DNA of 64,000 nucleotides from Teredinibacter turnerae T7901. GTDB taxonomy: Bacteria; Pseudomonadota; Gammaproteobacteria; Pseudomonadales; Cellvibrionaceae. The stretch spans positions 3,407,125 to 3,471,124 of the forward strand of contig NC_012997.1 of the NCBI RefSeq assembly GCF_000023025.1, given 5' to 3'. The notes beneath the pieces were generated by a model. The model was not told where the DNA came from. It ran no database searches and worked only from the letters and a program-made list of their open reading frames with translations. Of this stretch, positions 19,540 to 28,307 are shown in pieces. How positions within the stretch are numbered: position 1 is the first letter of the stretch; every line of letters begins with the position of its first letter. The position numbers and the translations under genes were made by a program.

Positions 19540-20178
19540 ATGCCCACACATTCTTTGCCGCGCATTTACGGTATAACCGATAGCGGCTTGCTACCCACAA
19601 CCCACCAACTTGTCACTGCCGTGGAAACTGCACTACTGGCCGGTGTCACTTGGATTCAATACCGCGCGAAACAGCTGGATCCAGACACCAAACTCAAGCA
19701 AGCCGAGCGCCTTATAGCGCTCTGCCAAACCTTGAACGGCGTACTTATTGTGAATGACGACGTACACCTGGCCCAGCGCATTGGGGCGCACGGGGTGCAC
19801 CTCGGCCAGAGTGATATGCCCGTTGTTCAGGCGCGCGCGATTCTCGGGCCTGAAGCATTGATCGGCGTTACCTGCCACAGCGACCTTGCCCTCGCCCGCA
19901 AGGCAGCAGATGAGGGCGCCAGTTATCTCGCGTTCGGCCGTTTTTTTCGCTCGAGCACTAAACCCGACGCACCAGTCGCGCCGCTATCAGTTTTAAAAAA
20001 GGCAAAAACGCAGTTTCAACTGCCTATCGTCGCGATTGGCGGCATTGATGCCGCAAATGCACTTGAAGTGTACCGAGCAGGAGCGGACAGCCTCGCTTGC
20101 TGCAACAGTCTTTTTGACGGCAATAATGTAAAATCCCGAGCCGAAATGCTATTTAGGAGCCTGTCCCATCATGAGTAA
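19540..20178 (+). CDS. thiE: Thiamine-phosphate synthase
   Basis: TIM-barrel enzyme that joins HMP-pyrophosphate and thiazole phosphate to give thiamine monophosphate. The protein is 212 aa. [28 protein letters not shown], the phosphate-loop [11 protein letters not shown] and the late [10 protein letters not shown] are the usual motifs, and catalytic-site residues look intact, unlike the upstream ThiD-like protein. Its end overlaps the hemL start by 8 nt. There is no TPP riboswitch-like sequence upstream of thiD or thiE. Confidence 0.93.
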   Translation: MPTHSLPRIYGITDSGLLPTTHQLVTAVETALLAGVTWIQYRAKQLDPDTKLKQAERLIALCQTLNGVLIVNDDVHLAQRIGAHGVHLGQSDMPVVQARAILGPEALIGVTCHSDLALARKAADEGASYLAFGRFFRSSTKPDAPVAPLSVLKKAKTQFQLPIVAIGGIDAANALEVYRAGADSLACCNSLFDGNNVKSRAEMLFRSLSHHE

Positions 20179-21454
20179 TTTTTCCGAAGTCTTCGCCCGC
20201 GCCCAAAAAACCATCCCGGGCGGTGTCAACTCTCCTGTGCGGGCTTTCAAGGCAGTTGGCGGTGAACCCGTATTCATTGATCACGCAAAAGGCGCCTACG
20301 TATACGACATTCACGGCAAACGCTATGTCGACTATGTGTTGTCCTGGGGACCGATGTTATTGGGGCACGGCGACGACGACGTATTGGATGCAGTACGTGC
20401 AAAACTGGATAAAGGTTTGAGTTTTGGCGCTCCCACCGAAATTGAAACCGAACTGGCAGAAAAAATCTGCAATATTATGCCCGGCATGGACAAAGTGCGT
20501 TTTGTGAACTCGGGTACCGAGGCCACGATGAGCGCGATTCGCCTCGCGCGAGGCTACACCGGGCGCGACAAAATCGTGAAGTTCGAAGGCTGCTATCACG
20601 GCCACTCCGATTCCCTACTGATTAAAGCAGGCAGCGGCGCGCTCACGCTTGGCGTGCCCAGCTCACCCGGCGTTCCGGCTTGTCTTGCGGAACACACGAT
20701 CACGCTCACCTACAACAATATCGAACAGGTCAGGCAACTGTTTCGCGACCGCGGGAATGAGATCGCCTGCATTATTGTGGAGCCTGTCGCAGGCAACATG
20801 AACTGCATTCCGCCGGAGCCAGGATTCCTGCAAGCACTTCGCGAAGTCTGCACTCAAGCCGATGCGCTGCTGATTTTTGACGAAGTGATGACTGGCTTCC
20901 GCCTGGGACTAAGTGGTGCTCAGGGTTACTACCAGGTACAACCTGACATTACCACCCTGGGTAAAGTTATTGGTGGCGGCATGCCCGTTGGCGCATTCGG
21001 CGGCAGTGAACGTATTATGGATTTTATTGCTCCGGTTGGGCCGGTTTATCAAGCGGGAACCTTATCGGGCAACCCCGTCGCGATGGCAGCGGGATTAAAA
21101 ACCCTGGAAAAAATCAGCGCGGAGGGCTTCTACCAACCCATTTTTGATAAAACCGCAGCCCTGTGTCGCAACCTGGAATCAGCGGCCAAAGAAGCAGGAA
21201 TCGGATTTACCACCAACTACGTGGGCTCTATGTGGGGCGGTTTTTTCACGGAAGAGGAGAAGATCAGCAATTACCAGCAGGTAATGGCGTGCAATACGGA
21301 GAGATTTAACCGATTTTTCCACGGCATGCTGGACGAAGGTGTTTACCTGGCACCAGCATCCTATGAAGCCGGTTTTATGTCGGTTAGCCACAGCGACGAG
21401 GACATCGATTTCACTGTAAATGCCGCCCGCAAAGTCTTCGCAAATATCAAATAA
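20171..21454 (+). CDS. hemL: Glutamate-1-semialdehyde 2,1-aminomutase
   Basis: PLP enzyme that makes 5-aminolevulinate in the C5 tetrapyrrole pathway. The protein is 427 aa, the family length. The PLP lysine is K265 in [42 protein letters not shown] and [10 protein letters not shown] are diagnostic. It is the last gene of the clc-hemJ-thiD-like-thiE-hemL run. A MITE-like element starts 7 bp after its stop and may terminate or stabilise the transcript. Confidence 0.97.
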   Translation: MSNFSEVFARAQKTIPGGVNSPVRAFKAVGGEPVFIDHAKGAYVYDIHGKRYVDYVLSWGPMLLGHGDDDVLDAVRAKLDKGLSFGAPTEIETELAEKICNIMPGMDKVRFVNSGTEATMSAIRLARGYTGRDKIVKFEGCYHGHSDSLLIKAGSGALTLGVPSSPGVPACLAEHTITLTYNNIEQVRQLFRDRGNEIACIIVEPVAGNMNCIPPEPGFLQALREVCTQADALLIFDEVMTGFRLGLSGAQGYYQVQPDITTLGKVIGGGMPVGAFGGSERIMDFIAPVGPVYQAGTLSGNPVAMAAGLKTLEKISAEGFYQPIFDKTAALCRNLESAAKEAGIGFTTNYVGSMWGGFFTEEEKISNYQQVMACNTERFNRFFHGMLDEGVYLAPASYEAGFMSVSHSDEDIDFTVNAARKVFANIK

Positions 21455-21461
21455 AGAACCT

Positions 21462-21726
21462 AGGGCCTGTTAACACTAATTCGATTCATTCTGTTGCGGC
21501 TAAAATTTCGCTGTCAAGGCGTTTGGAGCGTAGTTTGGTTGTTCCAAATGAGCGATAAACAACGCTGAGAGCGGGATTTTAGCCGCAACCCGCAGGGCTG
21601 GGCCTGTATTTCCAGGCTGATGCGTTATTTTTCGCTCGTTTAGCCCGCTAAACAACGCCAAAAATGCCTTTCATCCTGAAAATACAGGCTCCAGCAGAGC
21701 GAATTGAATTAGTGTTAACAGGCCCT
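21462..21726. mobile_element. 265-bp MITE-like element, copy 1
   Basis: The element runs from AGGGCCTGTTAACACTAATT to its inverse complement. Terminal inverted repeats are 26 bp with one mismatch, and the flanks extend the symmetry to CTAG...CTAG. Inside are two large arms: GTTGCGGCTAAAAT/ATTTTAGCCGCAAC (21493-21506 with 21576-21589) and GCCTGTATTTCCAGG/CCTGAAAATACAGGC (21602-21616 with 21675-21689). There is no coding frame of note. By eye it is identical to 52815-53079. Size, inverted ends and repetition fit a non-autonomous transposable element; a TA target duplication is plausible (TA on both sides here). The remainder up to 21850 has short CCAAGTAA direct repeats and no gene. Confidence 0.85.
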
Positions 21727-21850
21727 AGCCACAAGCGTGTAATCTACTCGCCCGCTCCGCGCTATTTCAGCCGGAGCGGCACTCCCAAGCAACCAAGTAA
21801 CCAAGTAACCAAGCAGACAAAAGCAAACTAAAAAAGAAATTAGGTAACAC

Positions 21851-22207
21851 CTACTCATCCGGGGGTAGCTTAAGTTGCTTGAGAATAGTGAGATCTTCTG
21901 CCGCAACATCCACAATATGAAAACCGGCCCACACGCGATCTTCACCAGCCGCTTCCCTCACCCATAAACATTCCGCACCGACATCGAGAATGTTCACCCC
22001 ATCGACCGCATCCGTGAGCTCCAACTTCAATTGGTACACACAGTTCTCTCGAATATTAGGCCCGCCAATGAGCATAAAACCTTCTTCATGGAGATTCACC
22101 ACGCGCCCGATCTCCATATCGCGATATACATCGCGTACCAGAATAACCTGTTGAATATGCGAACGGGCTATTTTTCGACTATCACTTTCGCTCTCACTCT
22201 GGCTCAT
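21851..22207 (-). CDS. PilZ-domain protein
   Basis: A 118-aa protein starting at ATG 22207 (MSQSESESDSRKIARSHI), with GGGGGAG just upstream. A longer open frame reaches 22246 but overlaps the preceding gene and lacks a site. The PilZ pattern is visible: a basic stretch before the barrel, then R-x-V-N-L-H-x-x-G-F (residues about 45-55) corresponding to the D/N-x-S-x-x-G motif. The canonical RxxxR is less clear. PilZ domains bind cyclic di-GMP. It overlaps the DUF1631 gene by 14 nt, so the two are translationally coupled. Confidence 0.8.
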   Translation of the reverse strand: MSQSESESDSRKIARSHIQQVILVRDVYRDMEIGRVVNLHEEGFMLIGGPNIRENCVYQLKLELTDAVDGVNILDVGAECLWVREAAGEDRVWAGFHIVDVAAEDLTILKQLKLPPDE

Positions 22208-24464
22208 TCTCTCCCCCGAGCTTACCGTTCGCCTCGGCTTTTTCATTCAGCTTTTGGAAAATATTTTCCAATGCCCTCTCAAAGAAAGGTTTTGAGCTGC
22301 CGGAAATAATCTTCGCTTTACCGCTAATCATTTGGCGCGCGAGCACCAAACCCGACATCATATCTACACGCTTACCCATTTGATCCACTAACATATAGTG
22401 AGAGGTTCGCGCGTTATACCAAGCTACTTTCAAGCGCTTGCCACCGTCAAATTCGAACCAGGTGCCGAATTCAATCATTTTAAGGCTGTCGACCATTTGT
22501 TCCTCTTCCGGCGAACAATTCTCGTGCCTTACGTCAGTGGTTCCCGCCTTTTCAGCCGCAATACGCTCCAGCTTGTCGCGCATGGGAGCAGGCGCAGGCT
22601 CTGCCTTCTTACTCTGCATCGCAAGCTTCATCAGGGAAGACAACGCCTCCACTAATTTGCGCCCCTTCGCTTGATCATAGCCTATAGTTTCGAACCCTGA
22701 CTCGATTGCAGCCACTAGCTCGTCGTGAGACTCCATCTGACGAGACTTGTCTGCTTCGAGATCCTTGGGTTCAATACACCAAAGCAGCTCATCAGCAATC
22801 GCCAGGGCTTTTAACCAACGATCGGACTTTTCGCCATAGCGGAGTAAAGCAAAACTCAAAAAATCAGACCAGGGTTGCAATAAAAACAGCAACACGGCGG
22901 AGGGCAGCTCCTTGCCTTCTGTACGCTCGCTGATTTCATCATTTACCCGCAACTTAACTTCGCGCAGCTTTTCCTCGCCCTGCGCTTTTTCGGTCGCGCG
23001 TTTTTCCATTAGCTCCTGGCGGCGAATAATGTTCTTGGTGTAGCTACTGAATTCGAGCAACAACTCCGTAATCATTTTTACGTCGTTCTCAAACTCATTT
23101 AAGATACGGTGCACAACATTTTTTATTTTGTTGTACATATCGTATTGCGCAGTGCCATCGTTGGCGACCCAACTCGCACCAGCTTCCGCCAGGTTATTCA
23201 GCAACACCCGCGCAGGATGTTCTGCTTGTTCGAAAAAGCCGGGGTCAATAAACGCAATCTTTAGAAATGGCGTGTGCAAATAACTCAATAGCGCTTTGAT
23301 AGAGTCCGGGAGATTTTCATCGTTCAGCATATACTCGAATAACATACCGACCAGATCGATGGTCTGCATATCATTCTTTTTCATCGCTCCGTCTTTATCG
23401 TTTTCCTGCAACTGGGCATGGAGTCGAGCTTGAATCTGACCGACGTCCAACGCCACCAGATTACTACCCAAGGTTGCGGAATCGACTGGCTGGCCGCCCG
23501 CACCTTGCAGCGACTGCAACGCTGCAAGTAAGTCATTGGAAGATACCACCACACCATTTGCGGGCAATGGCGCTGTAGCGCCAGCCACCAACTCGTTTTG
23601 GAGGCCGCGAATCGCCTGCAACAGGCTCGCCTGGTACTCTTCCGGCGGCAAACTCGGGTCGGGCATGCTCTCCGGTGCCGGCATATTGACCATCACATCC
23701 GACGCCACCATATCACTGTCGCCTTGGAGCGCAGATGCGGGCGCGGCACCCGAGGGAATTGTGTATTTTAAATGCGGCAGCACTCCCTGCCCCTGCAAGT
23801 ACTGATTTATGTCCTCACTGATTTTCGCAACAGAGCCGAGCAGCTGATCGTCGTAAATTTTGTAGGCGAGATGTTTCGATTTTTGATCCAAAGGCACCAG
23901 TTTGAGTGCTTTTCGCAGGGACTCACAAAACTGCACCGGTGCCGCCGGGTTTGAGCTCTCGGTGACATGATCGCCGCCATTCAACACCGCGAAACGCTGA
24001 TTTAACGCCCACAACGGCTCTGCGAAATAGGCATCAGCGCGCTGGGTAATGGAGGATATCGCAATAGTTTCTTCGAGATCTTCGTTGTTGACCAACGATA
24101 ATTCACCCTCAGTTTCACTGCCAATCCGGGTATGTAATTCGCCTTTTTTGAACTTAACAAAACCCTCGGAAAGATAGCCACAAAAATAGCGCTCCAGCTC
24201 GGCACGGCTCTGGCGCAACAGACGTTGAACCTCGTTGTACTCGCGCGCCTCTTTATCGGTTTTCGCCCGATCGATCTCGTGGTTTAACGCTTCATCCAGG
24301 GTTTTTAAATATTCTCGAAAAGCGGTACGAGCGTGCTCCGCAGCCAAGCCCTGGCACGCTTTCAAATGCGTCAACACGTCTGCGCTATCAAGGCGCGTTA
24401 AAGCAGACGCCCTGCGCTCCTTATCGCCACCTTCGTTATTATTATCTCGAATCAATCTTGACAT
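22194..24464 (-). CDS. DUF1631 family protein
   Basis: A large cytoplasmic protein (756 aa) without membrane segments, mostly helical and charged. The C-terminal 200 residues (from about WFEFDGGKRLKVAWYNARTSHYMLVDQMGKRV) form the conserved beta-rich part seen in DUF1631 proteins of gammaproteobacteria. No enzymatic motif is visible. Overlap with a PilZ gene suggests a cyclic di-GMP-related partnership, which is inference. It has its own start at 24464 with no gene upstream in the same direction, so a promoter should lie in 24465-24700. Confidence 0.8.
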   Translation of the reverse strand: MSRLIRDNNNEGGDKERRASALTRLDSADVLTHLKACQGLAAEHARTAFREYLKTLDEALNHEIDRAKTDKEAREYNEVQRLLRQSRAELERYFCGYLSEGFVKFKKGELHTRIGSETEGELSLVNNEDLEETIAISSITQRADAYFAEPLWALNQRFAVLNGGDHVTESSNPAAPVQFCESLRKALKLVPLDQKSKHLAYKIYDDQLLGSVAKISEDINQYLQGQGVLPHLKYTIPSGAAPASALQGDSDMVASDVMVNMPAPESMPDPSLPPEEYQASLLQAIRGLQNELVAGATAPLPANGVVVSSNDLLAALQSLQGAGGQPVDSATLGSNLVALDVGQIQARLHAQLQENDKDGAMKKNDMQTIDLVGMLFEYMLNDENLPDSIKALLSYLHTPFLKIAFIDPGFFEQAEHPARVLLNNLAEAGASWVANDGTAQYDMYNKIKNVVHRILNEFENDVKMITELLLEFSSYTKNIIRRQELMEKRATEKAQGEEKLREVKLRVNDEISERTEGKELPSAVLLFLLQPWSDFLSFALLRYGEKSDRWLKALAIADELLWCIEPKDLEADKSRQMESHDELVAAIESGFETIGYDQAKGRKLVEALSSLMKLAMQSKKAEPAPAPMRDKLERIAAEKAGTTDVRHENCSPEEEQMVDSLKMIEFGTWFEFDGGKRLKVAWYNARTSHYMLVDQMGKRVDMMSGLVLARQMISGKAKIISGSSKPFFERALENIFQKLNEKAEANGKLGGENEPE

Positions 24465-24815
24465 AATGCCTCTGAAAATCCGGATTTTGTTCCTTTAAGA
24501 AACTTACCACGTTACCTGGCAGATCACCCGTAATAACTGCGCAGAAACTTTAAAACGTAAACAAACCCGACACCTGTTGCAAAAAAATGCTGTAATCGAC
24601 TGAGGCTGATTTTTTAACTATAGCTGCCATGCCCCGGAAAAATTGCAATAGATAGACGTTTAATTGCGCCGCACGTCGCGGAATACAGCAAATATTGCAC
24701 AGTAGAAACCGCTGTGCAAATTAGATGCCTCACGCGCCAATTTTTGCACATATCGCTTGCCCTTTCCAAACGCTATAATCTGCGCCCCCATCCGAAAACA
24801 GGAACCAATACCGCA
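24465..24815. other. Divergent intergenic region between DUF1631 and PfkB kinase genes
   Basis: No gene is supported. It must hold the promoters of both divergent transcripts, but I see no convincing -35/-10 pair. The kinase frame is open back to 24714, but that segment has no ribosome-binding site and reads as non-coding. Confidence 0.4.
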
Positions 24816-25808
24816 ATGACTCAAATTGACATCTACGGCCTGGGCGCCGCTCTTTTAGACACGGAAGTGGAAGTATCAGACGGTGACTTATCGGCGTTGA
24901 ACGTCGAAAAGGGTGTAATGACTCTGGTGGATGAGCCTCGCCAACATGAACTTATGGCGTCACTCAAAGGGCATTTGGTCGCCTCAAAGCGTGCCAGCGG
25001 TGGCTCAGCAGCGAATAGCATTATTGCAGCCAGCTATTTTGGTTCGCGCACTTTTTACTCCTGTCGTGTCGCGAACGACGAAAACGGCGAATTTTATCTC
25101 GCAGACCTGGCCAGCGCCGGAGTGCAGTATCACAGTAGCAATGGCAGTAACGATGGCATCACCGGCAAGTGTTTGGTGATGATTACACCAGACGCCGAAC
25201 GCACCATGAATACCTTCCTGGGCATTAGCGAACAACTCTGCTTCGACGATGTGGATGAAAACGCGCTGAAACAGTCGAAGTATGTGTACATCGAGGGGTA
25301 TCAAGTCACGTCCGAGTCCGGTCGTCCAACCGCGATTAAACTTCGCCAGCAAGCTGAAGCACTTGGTGTGAAAACTGCGCTGACACTTTCCGACCCCGCG
25401 ATTGTTAAATTTTTCCACGATGGGATGCGGGAGATGGTGGGAGATGGCGTCGATATACTTTTCTGCAACGAACAGGAAGCGCAGAGCTTTACTCAGTGCC
25501 ACGACCTGAAAGGCGCATTCGAAGCCCTGAAAACCCATGCAAAGACTTTCGCAATTACCCGTGGCAGCGAAGGTGCATTGATTTTCGACGGTGAAGAGCG
25601 CATTGCTGTATCTGCGCCCGAGGTCAAAGCGATCGACACTAATGGCGCGGGAGATATGTTCGCCGGTGCGTTTTTACATGCACTCAGTCAGGGTAAGAAC
25701 TACCGGACTGCCGGCGAATTCGGATGTAAGGCCGCCGCGCAAATCGTCACTCAGTTCGGGCCCCGGCTGCAACCAGAACAGTACAAAGCACTGGTCGCCA
25801 GCCTGTGA
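24816..25808 (+). CDS. PfkB-family carbohydrate/nucleoside kinase
   Basis: A 330-aa ribokinase-fold kinase. The N-terminal IDIYGLGAALLDTEVEV, the GGSAANSI glycine motif, and the C-terminal DTNGAGDMFAGAFLHAL with the catalytic aspartate are all present. Closest family resemblance is to adenosine kinase or fructokinase-like proteins found next to DUF2333 genes; the substrate cannot be fixed from sequence. I chose ATG 24816 (MTQIDIYG) over an upstream in-frame start at 24714 because family members begin close to this point. AGGA lies 12 nt upstream. Confidence 0.88.
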   Translation: MTQIDIYGLGAALLDTEVEVSDGDLSALNVEKGVMTLVDEPRQHELMASLKGHLVASKRASGGSAANSIIAASYFGSRTFYSCRVANDENGEFYLADLASAGVQYHSSNGSNDGITGKCLVMITPDAERTMNTFLGISEQLCFDDVDENALKQSKYVYIEGYQVTSESGRPTAIKLRQQAEALGVKTALTLSDPAIVKFFHDGMREMVGDGVDILFCNEQEAQSFTQCHDLKGAFEALKTHAKTFAITRGSEGALIFDGEERIAVSAPEVKAIDTNGAGDMFAGAFLHALSQGKNYRTAGEFGCKAAAQIVTQFGPRLQPEQYKALVASL

Positions 25809-25816
25809 AAAACTGG

Positions 25817-25846
25817 CTAAAACAGGGTCACTTAACCCTGTTTTAG
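25817..25846. terminator. Bidirectional terminator between convergent genes
   Basis: Perfect 12-bp stem CTAAAACAGGGT/ACCCTGTTTTAG with loop CACTTA. The A- and T-rich stem base serves both strands. Its right arm includes the last codons and stop of the DUF2333 gene (stop at 25832), so coding and terminator sequence overlap. Confidence 0.8.
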
Positions 25847-26905
25847 CAGCTCGCGCAAATCAATGATCGCTGCATTGGCGCGCGAAATATAGTTGGCCAT
25901 CACCAGCGAGTGGTTAGCCAACATGCCAAACCCGTTACCGTTCAAGATCATTGGGCTGTACACGGTTTGCTGCGTGCCTTCAAGCTCACGCACTATTTGC
26001 TGTACGCTCACTACCGCATTTTTCTTTTCGAGCACGTCGGCAAAGTCAATTTCCATTGCACGGAAAAACTGGATTAACGCCCAGGACGTCCCCCGAGCTT
26101 CATAGAACACATCGTCGATTTCCATCCACGGAGTTTTCACCTCCATTTCTTCGGGCAGCCGGGTCGCATTAGCCGCTCCCGGTGAGCCCGCCAGATCGGT
26201 ATTCAAGCGGCGCTGCCCCACGCTCGCACTCAGCCGCTGCGACAAACTACCCAGGCGTGTTTCGACGGTACTCAACCAGTAATTCAAATTGTCAGCACGG
26301 GTATAAAACTGCGCTGACGGCTCGTTAGGGTCGGACAAACGTTTAAGGTACGCGCGCAACGCCTTAACACCTTCGCCATATTCCTTTTCAGTGGCGGGTA
26401 GGAGCCAGTTACTGTTATCGAAATTAAACTGCGGCTCGGCAGCGGCAAGATCTTTATCTTCGGTAGACTGAGATTGGGAACGACTGTACGCCTCGCGCAT
26501 GGCTTTGGTGAGATCGCGCACCTGGATAAGAACCCCGTACTCCCAATTGGGAATATTGTCCAACCACACCCCCGGAGGAGCCACATCGTTGGATAAATAA
26601 CCCCCGCGTTTGTTGAGCATGGTGTCGACCACATTGATCAACGCCGATGTGGTTATTACTCCGGTAACCAGGCGAGATTCATCTCCACCGACTTCGCGTA
26701 CTGCCGCCTCGCGCACATCGAAAGGCTCGGGTTCGAAGCTCCAGATTACCCCTAACACCAGCGCGACCAGTAAATACACCACGATAACGCCAGCGCCAAT
26801 GCCAAACCACCGGTTTGACTCTGCCATATCCGAGCGCCAGTCTTTCCAACCGGTTGTTAAGCGACTTCCGGCACTTCGCGCCGAAGCTGTAATTTTCTTA
26901 AACAT
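25832..26905 (-). CDS. DUF2333 family membrane-anchored protein
   Basis: A 357-aa protein with a basic N-terminus (KKITASARSAGSR), one transmembrane segment at about 36-56 and a periplasmic helical domain. It resembles the DUF2333 family, uncharacterised and common in marine gammaproteobacteria. No catalytic motif or lipobox is seen. It converges on the PfkB kinase gene and is followed at 2 nt distance upstream by the PCuAC gene, which suggests one minus-strand unit from 28144 to 25832. Confidence 0.78.
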   Translation of the reverse strand: MFKKITASARSAGSRLTTGWKDWRSDMAESNRWFGIGAGVIVVYLLVALVLGVIWSFEPEPFDVREAAVREVGGDESRLVTGVITTSALINVVDTMLNKRGGYLSNDVAPPGVWLDNIPNWEYGVLIQVRDLTKAMREAYSRSQSQSTEDKDLAAAEPQFNFDNSNWLLPATEKEYGEGVKALRAYLKRLSDPNEPSAQFYTRADNLNYWLSTVETRLGSLSQRLSASVGQRRLNTDLAGSPGAANATRLPEEMEVKTPWMEIDDVFYEARGTSWALIQFFRAMEIDFADVLEKKNAVVSVQQIVRELEGTQQTVYSPMILNGNGFGMLANHSLVMANYISRANAAIIDLRELLKQG

Positions 26906-26907
26906 AA

Positions 26908-27345
26908 TTATCGTTCCTTCACTGTCACTTCAGTAGTGACTTTTAACCCGCCTTCAAATTCCAGAACCAGATCAAAGGTTTGGCCAACTGGCGGCGCGTC
27001 CTCCACGTCAAACAGCATTAAGTGGTACCCACCTGGCTGAAACGCAAGAGCCGCATGTGGATCCAACCGCAAATGCTGTACCGGCCGCATTTTCATCAAG
27101 CCGTTTTCATAGATGTTTCTGTGCACTTCAATATGGTCGCTTAAATCCGAATGCAAGTAGTTAAGCGTCACCATCGCGGATGAATTATTTTTTAACGTCA
27201 TGTACACCACCGCTGTCTTCTGTCCTGGCGGTAATTGAGGCATAACAGCAGCATCCACTGTAACAGGGTCCGGGGGAGTGGTTTGTTCACATCCAGGTAG
27301 TAACCAAAGAAGCAACCACACTATCGGCCCGGTTAGCAACCGCAT
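26908..27345 (-). CDS. PCuAC-family copper chaperone, predicted lipoprotein
   Basis: A 145-aa protein. The signal sequence ends in a lipobox-like LLPGC (C at about 19). The mature domain shows the PCuAC (DUF461) pattern of methionine and histidine copper ligands: H-x-E-V-H, then M-K-M, then H-L-M in a beta-sandwich. Such periplasmic proteins pass Cu(I) to the CuA site of cytochrome oxidase. No cytochrome oxidase genes are in the window. Ligand assignment is by eye. Confidence 0.82.
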   Translation of the reverse strand: MRLLTGPIVWLLLWLLPGCEQTTPPDPVTVDAAVMPQLPPGQKTAVVYMTLKNNSSAMVTLNYLHSDLSDHIEVHRNIYENGLMKMRPVQHLRLDPHAALAFQPGGYHLMLFDVEDAPPVGQTFDLVLEFEGGLKVTTEVTVKER

Positions 27346-27394
27346 TCAGATCTCCTCATCCGCATAATTGGGCAAGCGCCCAAATACGCCTAAA

Positions 27395-28144
27395 TTATAA
27401 TGGCGGCAGAATAGCTATTTTGGGTGATTTGGATAACCGAATATCACCGCGTATCCGATAACCTTGCGCAGCTTTTTTCATCTGCTTGTAGAGCCAGCGC
27501 CCCTCAGCATCCGTTCGCGCATAAATCATGACACTTTCATTCGTCTGCGCAACCCGCTGTGCCAACGTTGCCAACAACGGAAGCAGACTGTCGCGCTGAC
27601 CACTGAGTACCGCAGTAGAAAGTGGATACTCATCAATAGCATCTATTTTACCTATGCGTTTTATGCTCGTCGTCCGCACCGCAGACTCGGCCGGCAAGGC
27701 GCGATTCATTTGTTCCATTTCCCGGCGCAGGTCGGCTAGCAGCTGGTGCTCCGGAAAATACGCCTCCGCTTCACGTAGCAGCACGCCCGCTTCGCGGGTC
27801 CGGCTGCGAGCCAACGCCTGCCGAACACCTTCGGCAAACTGGATAACCATCGCCTGCAAACCCGCCCGCGCTTCAGAATTGGCAGGATCGAGGAGAAGTA
27901 CCGATTGAAATCGATCATAAGCATTGTTGTGCGCAGGCTCGGTCAGGTGACCCTTGCGAAACGCTTGCTCAGCCTGAACTAACAGATTTTCCACCAAAAC
28001 CTGCTTTGCGGTCCTGGCCACAGGTACAGACTCTGACGGTGGAAGTGGGGTCTCCTTCACGACAACGGAAGCCCCGCAACCACTCAAAACGACGATGGCT
28101 GCCGCCAGTCCAACACTAAAAATTAAAGCGCTAGGCGCCCGCAT
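27395..28144 (-). CDS. Predicted lipoprotein with TPR-like repeats
   Basis: A 249-aa protein of unknown function. Signal peptide with lipobox LSGC (C at about 23). Residues about 45-145 form helix pairs typical of tetratricopeptide-like repeats (AEQAFRKGHL... RFQSVLLLDPANSEARAGLQ). The C-terminal part (160-249) is mixed alpha/beta and not recognised. Probably faces the periplasm and is co-transcribed with the PCuAC gene 49 bp downstream. Confidence 0.65.
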   Translation of the reverse strand: MRAPSALIFSVGLAAAIVVLSGCGASVVVKETPLPPSESVPVARTAKQVLVENLLVQAEQAFRKGHLTEPAHNNAYDRFQSVLLLDPANSEARAGLQAMVIQFAEGVRQALARSRTREAGVLLREAEAYFPEHQLLADLRREMEQMNRALPAESAVRTTSIKRIGKIDAIDEYPLSTAVLSGQRDSLLPLLATLAQRVAQTNESVMIYARTDAEGRWLYKQMKKAAQGYRIRGDIRLSKSPKIAILPPL

Positions 28145-28307
28145 TGTGGAAAACCCCTAAACTAATCTGTGAATTATGACGCCAATGTAGGCCTGGGTTT
28201 CACTTAGAATGAACTCCGCTTAGCCGCGGAGGTCTCTGAGCTACGGTTGATAAGTAGGCACTAGACCCCGTCAATTTGACGCAACATAACACACAAGCCG
28301 TAATACT

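Noticed and set aside
21727-21850. Tandem CCAAGTAA copies at 21787-21815 as a regulatory repeat
   Set aside because: Only about three short copies in a gene-free tail; looks like simple slippage with no supporting context.
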